From a virus, in IMG/VR virus record IMGVR_UViG_3300030329_004264, positions 1 to 30,947 of that record: 30,947 nt of DNA. One strand, written 5' to 3'. A model generated the notes under the pieces. It was not told the DNA's origin. It did no database searches and was given only the letters and a program-made list of their open reading frames with translations. Made by a program: the position numbers and the translations under genes. Shown here in pieces: positions 11,226 through 18,254 of the stretch (position 1 is its first letter; each line of letters starts with the position of its first letter).

Positions 11226-12976
11226 TGAGCGATATAAATGATAAGATAAAAATAACTAAGTCCGAGGGAGAGCACAGAGCTGTTTGCAAAGTGTGTTCTG
11301 ATGACAGAAAGAAGAAGATGGAGAAGTGCCTGGCAATTAATTGCTACACAGGGACTTATCTATGTCATCACTGTGGAGACTCAGGTATATTAGACTCACA
11401 TAAGACTATGAAGTCAATTAAAAAAGAATACGTTAAACCAGTGAGAAGCAACGTGACGGATTTATCTGACGAGGTTGTTAACTGGTTTAAGGATAGGGGA
11501 ATATCACAAAGAACCCTTATAAAAAACAAGATTGAACAGTCAAATGAATTTATCCCCCAAGTACAAAAAAGTAGAAATGTAATATGTTTTAATTACTATA
11601 GAGACGGAGAGCTAATTAACATAAAGTTTAGAGATGGAGAAAAGAACTTTAAGCAAGTCAAGGGAGCAGAAAAGATATTCTACGGATTGGACGACATAAA
11701 AGGTTGTAAAGAAGTATATATAGTTGAAGGTGAGATGGACAAATTGTCCCTTGATGAAATAGGTATAGAGAATTGTGTGTCTGTACCTGACGGAGCTCCG
11801 AATCCTGGTACTAAAAACTATGATAACAAATTCTCTTATCTAGATAATTGCTGGGAGTATTTTACTGATGTTGAAAAAATAACTATATGCTCTGATAATG
11901 ACAACAACGGAAGAATACTCCTAGAAGAGATGAGCAGAAGACTGGGAAGAGAGAGATGTTTTATAGTAAAGTTTCCTGAAGGAATTAAGGATGCTAATGA
12001 AATGCTTATGAAGGAGGGTGCTATTAAGTTAGAGAGCTGTCTTGTTGATGCAGAACCTTATCCAGTAGAAGGTGTCTTTACAGTTAAGTCAGAGAAGGAC
12101 TATATGCTTGACGTATTTAATAACGGTAAAAAGAAGGGTATTACAACAGGATATAGATGTTTAGATAATCACTATAAACTTAGAACATCCGAGTTAGATG
12201 TTTGGACTGGTGTGCCAGGTAGTGGTAAAACAATGATGGCTTTTCAGGTCATGCTTAATTCATCTATACTATACGGATGGAAATGGGGTTTATTCTCACC
12301 AGAGAACTATCCTATAGGAGATTTATTTGACACCTTGGCCGAGATGCTGATGGGTAATACATCAGACTTAGACAAGGAGGGAAGGATGACCATATATGAG
12401 TATGAAAAAGCTATTGAATTTTTGCACGAACACTTTATCGCTATATATCCTGAGGATGATTTTACATTGGACAATATACTATCTAAATTTAAACATTTAG
12501 TTATGAGATACGGTATTAAAGGGTGTCTTTTAGACCCATTTAACCAGCTTGACCATGACTTTAGAGGTAAAGATGAGACAACATATATAGGCGATTGCTT
12601 AACTAAGATAAGAAGGTTTGAACAAATTAACGACCTTAAGTTTATCATTATAGCACACCCAAGAAAGATGGATAGAGACGAGACAGGTGTTCATTATAAG
12701 ATGCCTACTGCATATGATATTAGCGGTAGTCAAAACTGGTTTAATAAAGCTGACAATGTTGTGTGCCTACATAGAGTTAATCCAATGGATGTATTTGACA
12801 CATCAGTTAAATTTAATGTACAGAAGGTTAAGTTTCAAAAGCTAGTAGGGATACCAGGTGAAGCTGTTCTTAAATACGATAGAAGGTCTGGTAGATTTTT
12901 AGATGAGATGAATTTATGTCCATTAGATAATGTTAGCTACACTTACTCTCAATTTAATAACACATCAGAGGTATGA
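11225..12976 (+). CDS. T7 gp4-like bifunctional primase-helicase
   Basis: The 583 residues carry three modules. Residues 21-50 are a zinc ribbon (C21, C24, C47, C50) for template recognition. Residues 160-265 are a TOPRIM primase core with the catalytic Glu168 (VEGE) and the metal pair SDND at 223-226. Residues 300-560 are a RecA-like DnaB/Twinkle-type helicase with Walker A GVPGSGKT (329-336), Walker B CLLDP (434-438), the sensor stretch FIIIAHP (473-479) and GSQNWFNKADNVV. The length equals T7 gp4 (566). It both primes and unwinds at the fork. It starts in a TGATG overlap with the loader-like gene, suggesting coupled synthesis. Confidence 0.93.
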   Translation: MSDINDKIKITKSEGEHRAVCKVCSDDRKKKMEKCLAINCYTGTYLCHHCGDSGILDSHKTMKSIKKEYVKPVRSNVTDLSDEVVNWFKDRGISQRTLIKNKIEQSNEFIPQVQKSRNVICFNYYRDGELINIKFRDGEKNFKQVKGAEKIFYGLDDIKGCKEVYIVEGEMDKLSLDEIGIENCVSVPDGAPNPGTKNYDNKFSYLDNCWEYFTDVEKITICSDNDNNGRILLEEMSRRLGRERCFIVKFPEGIKDANEMLMKEGAIKLESCLVDAEPYPVEGVFTVKSEKDYMLDVFNNGKKKGITTGYRCLDNHYKLRTSELDVWTGVPGSGKTMMAFQVMLNSSILYGWKWGLFSPENYPIGDLFDTLAEMLMGNTSDLDKEGRMTIYEYEKAIEFLHEHFIAIYPEDDFTLDNILSKFKHLVMRYGIKGCLLDPFNQLDHDFRGKDETTYIGDCLTKIRRFEQINDLKFIIIAHPRKMDRDETGVHYKMPTAYDISGSQNWFNKADNVVCLHRVNPMDVFDTSVKFNVQKVKFQKLVGIPGEAVLKYDRRSGRFLDEMNLCPLDNVSYTYSQFNNTSEV

Positions 12977-13236
12977 GAAAATCAATATACACAGTTAAGT
13001 TAGAGGGTTATTATCAAATAGTCAATTACAATAAAGGCAGAAGGATGGTTAGTAAAAATAAAAACCGACTATTTGTTGATAATGTTTTTACAGAGAATAC
13101 TGTGGAAGGAATTACTAATGATGAAAGATGTATGAAAAAAATAAGAAGAACTATAAAGGTGAATAAAGAAATTGAGATAACTATAAGTAAAATAAATGAG
13201 TTTAAATTTATAAGCATGAGTAATGACATATACTAA
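12973..13236 (+). CDS. Basic protein (87 residues), unknown function
   Basis: The start overlaps the primase-helicase stop (ATGA). The product is rich in Lys, Arg, Ile and Val with strand-like stretches (SIYTVKLEGYYQIV; KIRRTIKVNKEIEITISKI). It could be a small nucleic-acid-binding beta protein. No family recognised. Its 3' end overlaps the next gene by 14 bases. Confidence 0.7.
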   Translation: MRKSIYTVKLEGYYQIVNYNKGRRMVSKNKNRLFVDNVFTENTVEGITNDERCMKKIRRTIKVNKEIEITISKINEFKFISMSNDIY

Positions 13237-13696
13237 TTTTAAAAGAGATTTAATTATAGGTGAGGATGGAGAGGTAGATGTATCTGTATTTCTCACAGAT
13301 AATGGGTTTAAAGACATTTCTTTTAATAAAGATAAGCTATGGGACGTTAGAGGTAGAAGCCCTCTTACGGGTCTTTTAACCGATTTTGAAGTTAAAACAG
13401 ATATATACTGTAAGGATAAGAAAACAGACACAGGTAATATAGCTGTTGAAATAAGGTACAGGGGTAATCCTAGTGGTATATCATCTAGTCATGCGGACTA
13501 TTTTGTGTATTATTTTATACATTTTGATAAAAATAATTTATGGTTTATAAGCATAGAGAATTTAAAGAAACTTATAAAAGAAAATATAAACGAATTAAGA
13601 GTCGTTAACGGAGGAGATAATAATTGGAGTGAGATTGTTCTTATTCCTAGAAAAAAGTATTACAAACATTTTTATGTCTATACTTTTAAGTACTAA
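13223..13696 (+). CDS. PD-(D/E)XK nuclease of the Holliday-resolvase type
   Basis: The 157-residue product shows Glu near the N-terminal helix (GEDGEVDVSVFL), Asp41 in LWDVRG, the FEVKTD core (E56 and K58) and the late strand SGISSSHADYFVYYFI. This order (E, D, ExK) is the active-site plan of Hjc/HsdR-like nucleases. In a phage replication operon, a structure-specific nuclease for branched DNA or a processing nuclease is most likely. A restriction-like role cannot be excluded. Confidence 0.7.
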   Translation: MTYTNFKRDLIIGEDGEVDVSVFLTDNGFKDISFNKDKLWDVRGRSPLTGLLTDFEVKTDIYCKDKKTDTGNIAVEIRYRGNPSGISSSHADYFVYYFIHFDKNNLWFISIENLKKLIKENINELRVVNGGDNNWSEIVLIPRKKYYKHFYVYTFKY

Positions 13697-13712
13697 TTTA
13701 ATTTAATGTATT

Positions 13713-14105
13713 ATGAAAAAACTAATTTTATCAATGATAATTATGATATTCGGAAATGTGTACTCACAGCTAAATGATGGGGTATATATATCCAATGAGT
13801 ATCACTATCAACAACTGTGGCAAGACACTGTTAAATCTGATACCATTTTTTATGGTGAGTATAAGTTTGATGTATGTGAAAGAGGTATTAGAATTTATCA
13901 TGGAAATCATATAGGTCGGTATTTTCCTTGGAAATATATAGGAATTTTTGCTGGGTATCCAACTTATATATTGAGCAATAGTGATAAGATTGTTGTTTAT
14001 GATGAGGTTGACGGAATCATCTGGTACTCAGACTCAGATATGGAAATGAGATGGTACAGGATAGCTGATGTTTATTACAATATGAACATAAATGAAAAGA
14101 AATAA
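13713..14105 (+). CDS. Secreted protein with flavobacterial signal peptide
   Basis: Residues 1-19 form a signal peptide (MKKLILSMIIMIFGNVYSQL), with likely cleavage near YS/Q as in many flavobacterial proteins. The mature 110 residues are rich in Tyr, Trp and Asp and strand-like (GEYKFDVCERGIRIYHGNHI; GYPTYILSNSDKIVVYDEVD). This could be a small beta-sandwich in the periplasm or on the outer membrane. Because it sits among early and middle genes, superinfection exclusion or envelope modification are possible roles. No family recognised. Confidence 0.7.
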   Translation: MKKLILSMIIMIFGNVYSQLNDGVYISNEYHYQQLWQDTVKSDTIFYGEYKFDVCERGIRIYHGNHIGRYFPWKYIGIFAGYPTYILSNSDKIVVYDEVDGIIWYSDSDMEMRWYRIADVYYNMNINEKK

Positions 14106-14538
14106 AAAAATAAGGAATGCTACATCCGTAAAAAAGGGCAGGTTAAAATTTAGGTCTAAGCTTGAGCTATTTACTTATAATCAACTTAAAGCTAATAAAA
14201 TTCCTTTCAGTTATGAAAAGGAAAAATTTGTATTGATAGACTCATTCACTTATGAGGGTGAGTCATATGAGAAAAAGAAGAAGAAAGGGAAGGGGGTATT
14301 CCTCAAATCTTCTAATAAAATACCTCAAGCGACCTACCTGCCTGATTTTACAAACTTAAAAGACGGATGGATAATAGAATGCAAAGGATTAAGAACAGAA
14401 GCGTTCAATCTAAGATGGAAAATGTTTAAGAATATTCTTGCAAAAGAGAAAAAATTTTACGACCTTTACATGCCTGGGACTAAGACTCAGGTATTAGAGG
14501 TAGTACAATTAATAAAACAAAAATATAAGAAATGTTAG
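14092..14538 (+). CDS. DUF1064-type / endonuclease-I-like PD-(D/E)XK nuclease
   Basis: The 148-residue product has a basic N-terminus, an N-terminal helix SKLELFTYNQL (E25), PDFTN (P84, D85), IIECKG (E96, K98) and the final helix after LRWKMFKNIL. D85, E96 and K98 match the catalytic triad of T7 endonuclease I, which resolves branched DNA; DUF1064 proteins share the plan. It overlaps the secreted protein by 14 bases and the holin-like gene by seven. It is the second resolvase-like nuclease within 1.3 kb. Confidence 0.8.
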   Translation: MKRNKKIRNATSVKKGRLKFRSKLELFTYNQLKANKIPFSYEKEKFVLIDSFTYEGESYEKKKKKGKGVFLKSSNKIPQATYLPDFTNLKDGWIIECKGLRTEAFNLRWKMFKNILAKEKKFYDLYMPGTKTQVLEVVQLIKQKYKKC

Positions 14539-14933
14539 CAGGATTATTCAAATCACTTATTGGAAATGCTTCAACCATTATTGATGAGTGTGTGACAACT
14601 AAAGAAGAGAAGTTAACTCTTAAAAATAAAATGAAAGAGATATTAGCTCAAGCTGAAGCTAATGCTCAAGAACAGGTGACACGAAGATGGGAGGCTGATG
14701 CTAAAGCAGGATGGCTGCCCGCAAACATAAGACCTCTAACTATGGCATTCTTAACGATAATGCTTGTAGTTATGTCGTTTTTTGACGGTAATGTAGGTGG
14801 ATTTCAAATGAATCCTGTATATGTTCCTGTATATCAAACACTACTTATGGTGGTGTATTCAGCTTACTTCGCTGGACGTTCAATAGAAAAAATTAAAACT
14901 AACAATAAAATTAAAGAAAATGGAAAAAAATAA
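14532..14933 (+). CDS. 3TM-type holin candidate
   Basis: The 133-residue protein has an amphipathic helix with a Glu/Lys-rich stretch, AKAGWLPANIRPLTMAFLTI near residue 57, and membrane helices at about 68-85 and 98-115, then a basic tail. The W-L-P/R-N-I-R-P entry into the first membrane helix is the mark of the 3TM holin family used by phages and gene transfer agents to permeabilise the inner membrane. It is at the far end of the plus-strand unit. The enzyme it would release could be 16880-17644 on the other strand. Confidence 0.72.
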   Translation: MLAGLFKSLIGNASTIIDECVTTKEEKLTLKNKMKEILAQAEANAQEQVTRRWEADAKAGWLPANIRPLTMAFLTIMLVVMSFFDGNVGGFQMNPVYVPVYQTLLMVVYSAYFAGRSIEKIKTNNKIKENGKK

Positions 14934-15201
14934 AACAATTAAAATAGAAGAAAAAGATTTAAATGAAATCAGGTCTCTAAGACACGATAACAGTAAATTA
15001 ACTGTTGACTTTGGTAGAATTAGATTAGAGATGATTTTATTAAGAGCTAAACTAACTGAAATGGAAAAGGTGGATGGTGACATGGAGGCTAAGTATAAAG
15101 GAAATAGAACTAAAGAAAAGAAACTTGTTGAGAAATTAAATAAAAAATATGGTCCTGGTACTGTAGATATTGACAAAGGTGTGTTTACACCAGCAGACTA
15201 A
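14920..15201 (+). CDS. Coiled-coil protein (93 residues), possible lysis or structural accessory
   Basis: Residues 10-75 are a charged helix with heptads (DLNEIRSLRHDNSKLTVDFG and following), then KLNKKYGPGTVDIDKGVFTP. The C-terminal KYG.G..D...G.F pattern recurs in phage proteins near lysis genes in my memory, but I cannot name a family. It overlaps the holin-like gene by 14 bases. Confidence 0.68.
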   Translation: MEKNKTIKIEEKDLNEIRSLRHDNSKLTVDFGRIRLEMILLRAKLTEMEKVDGDMEAKYKGNRTKEKKLVEKLNKKYGPGTVDIDKGVFTPAD

Positions 15202-15205
15202 AGTT

Positions 15206-15352
15206 ATGGGTAAAGCTAATGCTAAGAAGAAAGCCTGGAGAGATAAGTTAACTCTATTAAATACTCTTAGAAAAAAGATGAAGAGAGCTAAATCAGAGTC
15301 TAAAGCTAAGGAATTTGAAAGCAGAATCAACTCTATAAAGTCTAAGTTATAA
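15206..15352 (+). CDS. 48-residue very basic protein
   Basis: I start at ATG 15206, which avoids a long overlap with the previous gene. The product begins MGKANAKKKAWRDKLTLLNT and is nearly all Lys, Arg, Ser and Glu, one amphipathic helix that may bind nucleic acid. It is the last clear gene of the plus-strand unit, before the convergent hairpin. Confidence 0.62.
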   Translation: MGKANAKKKAWRDKLTLLNTLRKKMKRAKSESKAKEFESRINSIKSKL

Positions 15353-15358
15353 AAAGAA

Positions 15359-15389
15359 ATAGGCCAACAGCGGGAGCTGAATGACCTAT
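15359..15389 (-). terminator. Terminator of the leftward late unit, at the convergent junction
   Basis: ATAGG (15359-15363) pairs with CCTAT (15385-15389), CA (15365-15366) with TG (15382-15383), and CAGC (15368-15371) with GCTG (15376-15379). The last pair closes a four-base loop (GGGA on the plus strand, a GNRA form; TCCC on the minus strand). Read leftward, the stem is followed by TTTCTTTTT, so it is a proper intrinsic terminator for the minus-strand genes. For plus-strand RNA it is a hairpin without a T tail. Confidence 0.65.
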
Positions 15390-15404
15390 CTCAAAACTAA
15401 AACT

Positions 15405-15533
15405 ATGAAACTCACAGATAAAGTTATGAAATTATCTGTTAAAATAAAAGTAAAATTGAAATTTTTATACAGAGGCTATGAAAACTTCTACATCTATAGC
15501 AGAACTACCTGTAAACACAACAAGACTTTCTAA
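15405..15533 (+). CDS. Possible 42-residue basic peptide at the junction
   Basis: ATG at 15405 follows the typical leader AAAACTAAAACT and reads MKLTDKVMKLSVKIKVKLKF, then 22 more residues to the stop. The first 20 codons lie outside other genes; the rest runs antisense over the 3' end of 15465-15956. The good leader speaks for it; the overlap and Lys-rich, simple composition speak against. Confidence 0.3.
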   Translation: MKLTDKVMKLSVKIKVKLKFLYRGYENFYIYSRTTCKHNKTF

Positions 15534-15956
15534 ATCAACTAAATCTGTAACTAGGTTAGCATTTGCGTCAGATATACCTATACCATCGTTTGGTACACCC
15601 ATTATAAAGCTTCTACCAGGTTCGATTAATAAACTAGCAGACTCATCTGCAGCTGAATCATCTTCACCAACATCTGACTGCAGGCTCAATGTTATGTTTG
15701 TTGAGTCATCTAAGTTAGTGACTCTTATATATCTTACATCATCTATATCTAAAGGAGAGAGTGTTCCATCGGCAACCGAACTATGAAACATAGCTACTGT
15801 TGTCTCAGAATTAGCTGGACAAGTTACTATTCTCTTAGATATCTCATTTATAGAGCCAATTCTAAGTATGTTTTCTCCACCCTGTTTAACACCATTAAGA
15901 GTTATATCCTCTTTAATAGTTACTGTTAATGTTGATGCTTTTATTGTTGTTGCCAT
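15465..15956 (-). CDS. Beta-rich virion-type protein, paralogue of 16463-16831
   Basis: The 163-residue product begins MATTIKASTLTVTIKEDITL and is Thr, Val, Ser and Asp-rich with alternating strand patterns. It contains YIRVTNLDDSTNITLSL and LLIEPGRSFIMGVPNDGIGI. These two stretches match YYFYAKNTDSTNFVIL and LSPGEFAFFPVNDGNG of the 122-residue protein upstream, so the two are diverged copies. No enzyme motif. A decoration, fibre-base or stabilising protein of the particle is most likely. It is last in the late unit. Confidence 0.72.
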   Translation of the reverse strand: MATTIKASTLTVTIKEDITLNGVKQGGENILRIGSINEISKRIVTCPANSETTVAMFHSSVADGTLSPLDIDDVRYIRVTNLDDSTNITLSLQSDVGEDDSAADESASLLIEPGRSFIMGVPNDGIGISDANANLVTDLVDLESLVVFTGSSAIDVEVFIASV

Positions 15957-15958
15957 AA

Positions 15959-16456
15959 TTAATCAAAATCTATATATTTTATAGTAACTGTTTTATTACT
16001 CTCTAAAGCCTCAGCTATTCGGGGATATATCCTTTTATAAGCTTGAGTTGACTTCCCTATAAAACCGTTCTTCGTGATTTGGTTGTTCTCCTGCGAGTCC
16101 CCAACAAGTAGACACCCAGCTGTGTGTTCATCAGTGTTGCCACAATGAATGAGAATATACTCAAACCCAGGAACATTAGTAACGTGAAGCATACCCCTGT
16201 GTATATCAGAAAACCTCTTACTATATTTTTTATTAAACCCACCTTCTTTTCTGAGTTTTAATTCATATTCTCCAGCAGGTATTCTTGTTTCACCAAAAAC
16301 TTTTTCATCCCTTTGTTCATCTTCTAAAGTATAACATAGAAACTTTTTCTTACATCTAAATCCTTCACTATAAGGACTATCAGCCATCTCTACCTCAAAC
16401 ATTATTCCTGATGTAGAATCCTCTTCACTTGATATTCTATATACCTCTAAGTTCAT
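15959..16456 (-). CDS. DUF5675 family protein (possible cell-wall enzyme)
   Basis: The 165 residues contain the family landmarks: a cysteine-rich start, CYTLEDEQRD, RIPAGEYEL (58-66), His91 in GMLHV, IHCGNTDEHTAGCLLVGD (103-120) and a final strand. DUF5675 is often near phage lysis genes. Its His-Gly-Asn and T-x-G-C pattern recalls L,D-transpeptidase-like active sites, but catalysis in the family is not established to my knowledge. It lies between the two related beta-rich proteins with two- and six-base gaps. Confidence 0.82.
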   Translation of the reverse strand: MNLEVYRISSEEDSTSGIMFEVEMADSPYSEGFRCKKKFLCYTLEDEQRDEKVFGETRIPAGEYELKLRKEGGFNKKYSKRFSDIHRGMLHVTNVPGFEYILIHCGNTDEHTAGCLLVGDSQENNQITKNGFIGKSTQAYKRIYPRIAEALESNKTVTIKYIDFD

Positions 16457-16462
16457 TATTCT

Positions 16463-16831
16463 TTACCCTTTCTTCCAATATGCGTATTCTAAAATACAAC
16501 TAGCTGTGTCAGCTCTAGCTTCTAAACCGTTTCCATCATTTACAGGAAAAAAAGCAAATTCACCAGGACTTAATCTAGCATATTGTACACTTGCTGTAGT
16601 TTGAAGTATGACAAAGTTAGTTGAATCAGTGTTTTTAGCGTAGAAATAATATACTCCACTAGTGGCTTCATCTACTAACTCTTGATTGTCAGCTGTTGTT
16701 ATGGTTTTTCTCGACAAACCTTGATTCGGTCCAGCTGCTGCTACCGTTAAATTAGCTGTTACTGTAAAACCTAAAGAGTCAGATGTAGCGTCTGTACTAG
16801 TTAATGTTAATGATGATGATAATGTTGCCAT
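16463..16831 (-). CDS. Beta-rich virion-type protein (122 residues)
   Basis: The product begins MATLSSSLTLTSTDATSDSL and is made of Thr/Ser/Ala-rich strands, with YYFYAKNTDSTNFVILQTTA and LSPGEFAFFPVNDGNGL shared in pattern with 15465-15956. A well-formed promoter stands 16 bases before the start, so it may be made in large amounts, as expected for a particle protein. No family recognised. Confidence 0.72.
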   Translation of the reverse strand: MATLSSSLTLTSTDATSDSLGFTVTANLTVAAAGPNQGLSRKTITTADNQELVDEATSGVYYFYAKNTDSTNFVILQTTASVQYARLSPGEFAFFPVNDGNGLEARADTASCILEYAYWKKG

Positions 16832-16846
16832 GTTATTTCTTTTTTA

Positions 16847-16877
16847 CAAATATAATTAAAATTTTTATCTTTTCAAA
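16847..16877 (-). promoter_or_regulatory. Late promoter (Bacteroidota type), minus strand
   Basis: On the minus strand, TTTG (16877-16874), 19 bases, then TATATTTG (16854-16847) match both boxes of the Bacteroidota promoter. The start codon at 16831 is 16 bases after the -7 box, leaving a very short leader. It would raise expression of the last three genes of the late unit. Confidence 0.78.
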
Positions 16878-16879
16878 CT

Positions 16880-17644
16880 CTACTCCATAAACCTTGGTAG
16901 TGGACCCATGAGATTTTCTTGAACAGTATCTGTCGGCATAAATGGAGGTCCCTCTTGTTCTTCATCTATTTGAGAGCTGGGTGAATAAATACTCCTAAAA
17001 GCATTTAGATATTCAGGAATAGTTTTATTAACTTCACCTGGTACGGTGAAATCCCTACCCTCTCTTAAGGATGCAAAATATTCCCTTGCATTTGGGTGTC
17101 CTTGAAAATGCTCTAGAGCCATTAAATCATAATAACTTAAATCACCAATTAAACCCTCTCTTGAGAAATCTTTAATTGCATTTCTAGTTAAATTTTGACC
17201 ACCAGGTCCGTAGTCTCTTTGTAGTGATTTTATCTGCTTAGGATATTCACTAGTTATTAACCAGTCCATATATTTTTCCTGGGTTTTTGGATTGTTTTTA
17301 AACTGTTCCTTACTAGTTATTCCGTATTTTTTTCTCAACTGTTTTGCGTGAACATTGTCAGTTAATTTATTAAGAAACTTATTAAACTCCGATTTAGTTA
17401 AGTTATACTCCTCTCCTAGATATTTAAAGGTTTCACCTTCTTTATATATATCCTTTAACTTCTTTTTTTCATCATTAGCAAATCTAACAATAATTTGATA
17501 AGGTCCAACAGCATTACTAGTTGGAGACTCTAATGTATAAGCACCTCTATTGCCAGAAGCTTCAACATGATTGATGGCCTTCTTGAATAATTCAGCATCA
17601 AAATCATCGTTATTATTGTCTTGTATTTTATTAAACCTAGCCAT
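16880..17644 (-). CDS. Lytic-transglycosylase-like protein (phage lysozyme fold)
   Basis: The 254-residue protein has AINHVEASGNRGAYTLESPT with the likely catalytic Glu28, then NAVGPYQI (44-51), the Gly-Pro-Tyr-Gln-Ile stretch of SLT-type enzymes. Later come a helical region and LEHFQGHPNAREYF. The C-terminal 60 residues are Pro/Glu-rich and probably unstructured. There is no signal peptide, so it needs a holin or is carried in the virion. It could be the endolysin or a particle-borne wall hydrolase. Its start overlaps the stop of the Cys protein gene (TAATG). Confidence 0.75.
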   Translation of the reverse strand: MARFNKIQDNNNDDFDAELFKKAINHVEASGNRGAYTLESPTSNAVGPYQIIVRFANDEKKKLKDIYKEGETFKYLGEEYNLTKSEFNKFLNKLTDNVHAKQLRKKYGITSKEQFKNNPKTQEKYMDWLITSEYPKQIKSLQRDYGPGGQNLTRNAIKDFSREGLIGDLSYYDLMALEHFQGHPNAREYFASLREGRDFTVPGEVNKTIPEYLNAFRSIYSPSSQIDEEQEGPPFMPTDTVQENLMGPLPRFME

Positions 17645-17823
17645 TACATCTCAAATCCAAAGTTTAAAATCATAAATCTAAATCTTTTACAACTTCCTTT
17701 TTTGTTTTCACAAACTAAGCATGGACAAAACATTATTTCAAATACAGTTAATGTACTTATTCTAAATGCTAATTCATACTTGTCTTTTTTATTTCCTGCG
17801 TTCCAAGAATTAATCCAATTCAT
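17644..17823 (-). CDS. 59-residue Cys protein (CPC motif)
   Basis: ATG at 17823 follows AAAAATAAAT, and the stop overlaps the next start as TAATG. The product begins MNWINSWNAGNKKDKYELAF, then FCPCLVCENKKGSCKRFRF. Four Cys in C-P-C...C...C form could bind a metal or take part in thiol exchange. It is just short enough to be missed by a 60-residue cut-off. The overlaps and typical leader make a real gene likely. No family recognised. Confidence 0.7.
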   Translation of the reverse strand: MNWINSWNAGNKKDKYELAFRISTLTVFEIMFCPCLVCENKKGSCKRFRFMILNFGFEM

Positions 17824-17840
17824 ATTATTTATTTTTATTG

Positions 17841-17888
17841 TTAATCTGCAAAAGGAACATCCTCATTTAAATCAAGAGGTTCCTCTAT
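17841..17888 (-). other. In-frame continuation of the nuclease gene after a -1 shift
   Basis: The nuclease at 17885-18253 ends in A9-C-A8 followed by TAG. Reading one base back on the A8 run opens 15 further codons, beginning IEEPLDLNEDVPFAD, before TAA at 17843-17841. The extension is acidic and coding-like and fills most of the space to the next gene. It may mean programmed slippage, a real frameshift mutation, or a homopolymer sequencing error. Confidence 0.4.
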
Positions 17889-18253
17889 TTTTTTTGTTTT
17901 TTTTTACCACCCCAATACTCAACAGCATATCCTTCTTTTACAAGGGTGTCATTAATGTTGATAGGTAAATCTAAGTTTTTAGGATATACAACTAATACAC
18001 CTAATACTCTTCCATATTTACCTACCTCTCTACTCTCTACAACCAAAGAGCCTTTGCCTAATAACTCTATTAGCCTATCTTTAGCGGCTAAACCTCTTTT
18101 CTTTTCCTCTAAATCTCTAGTTCTAGACTCCGGACTATCAATACCTGCTAGCCTTATTCTCTTGTGAATAGTGATATCAAAACCTAAATCTATATGAGCA
18201 TCTATGGTGTCACCATCAACCACCCTATCTAGTTTTGCTTTATAAGTATACAT
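17885..18253 (-). CDS. Staphylococcal-nuclease-like protein (thermonuclease fold)
   Basis: I use ATG 18253, preceded by AATTAAT, instead of the upstream start that would overlap the next gene. The 122-residue product carries VVDGDT (11-16), RLAGIDSPE with R34, D39 and E42, and KYGR with R82. These are the catalytic and calcium-site positions of the SNase fold. There is no signal peptide. The role would be to degrade nucleic acid, perhaps host DNA, or to act on DNA in the particle. The end is a Lys-rich homopolymer region with a possible -1 extension. Confidence 0.85.
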   Translation of the reverse strand: MYTYKAKLDRVVDGDTIDAHIDLGFDITIHKRIRLAGIDSPESRTRDLEEKKRGLAAKDRLIELLGKGSLVVESREVGKYGRVLGVLVVYPKNLDLPININDTLVKEGYAVEYWGGKKKQKK

Positions 18254-18254
18254 A

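Noticed and set aside
16057-16242. Nested 61-residue frame inside the DUF5675 gene with hydrophobic helices and a basic tail, reminiscent of an embedded holin or Rz1-like gene
   Set aside because: It depends on a GTG start with AGAAGG only a few bases away, has no A/T leader, and lies fully inside a well-supported gene. I see no independent support, though a lysis-type overlap could be tested.
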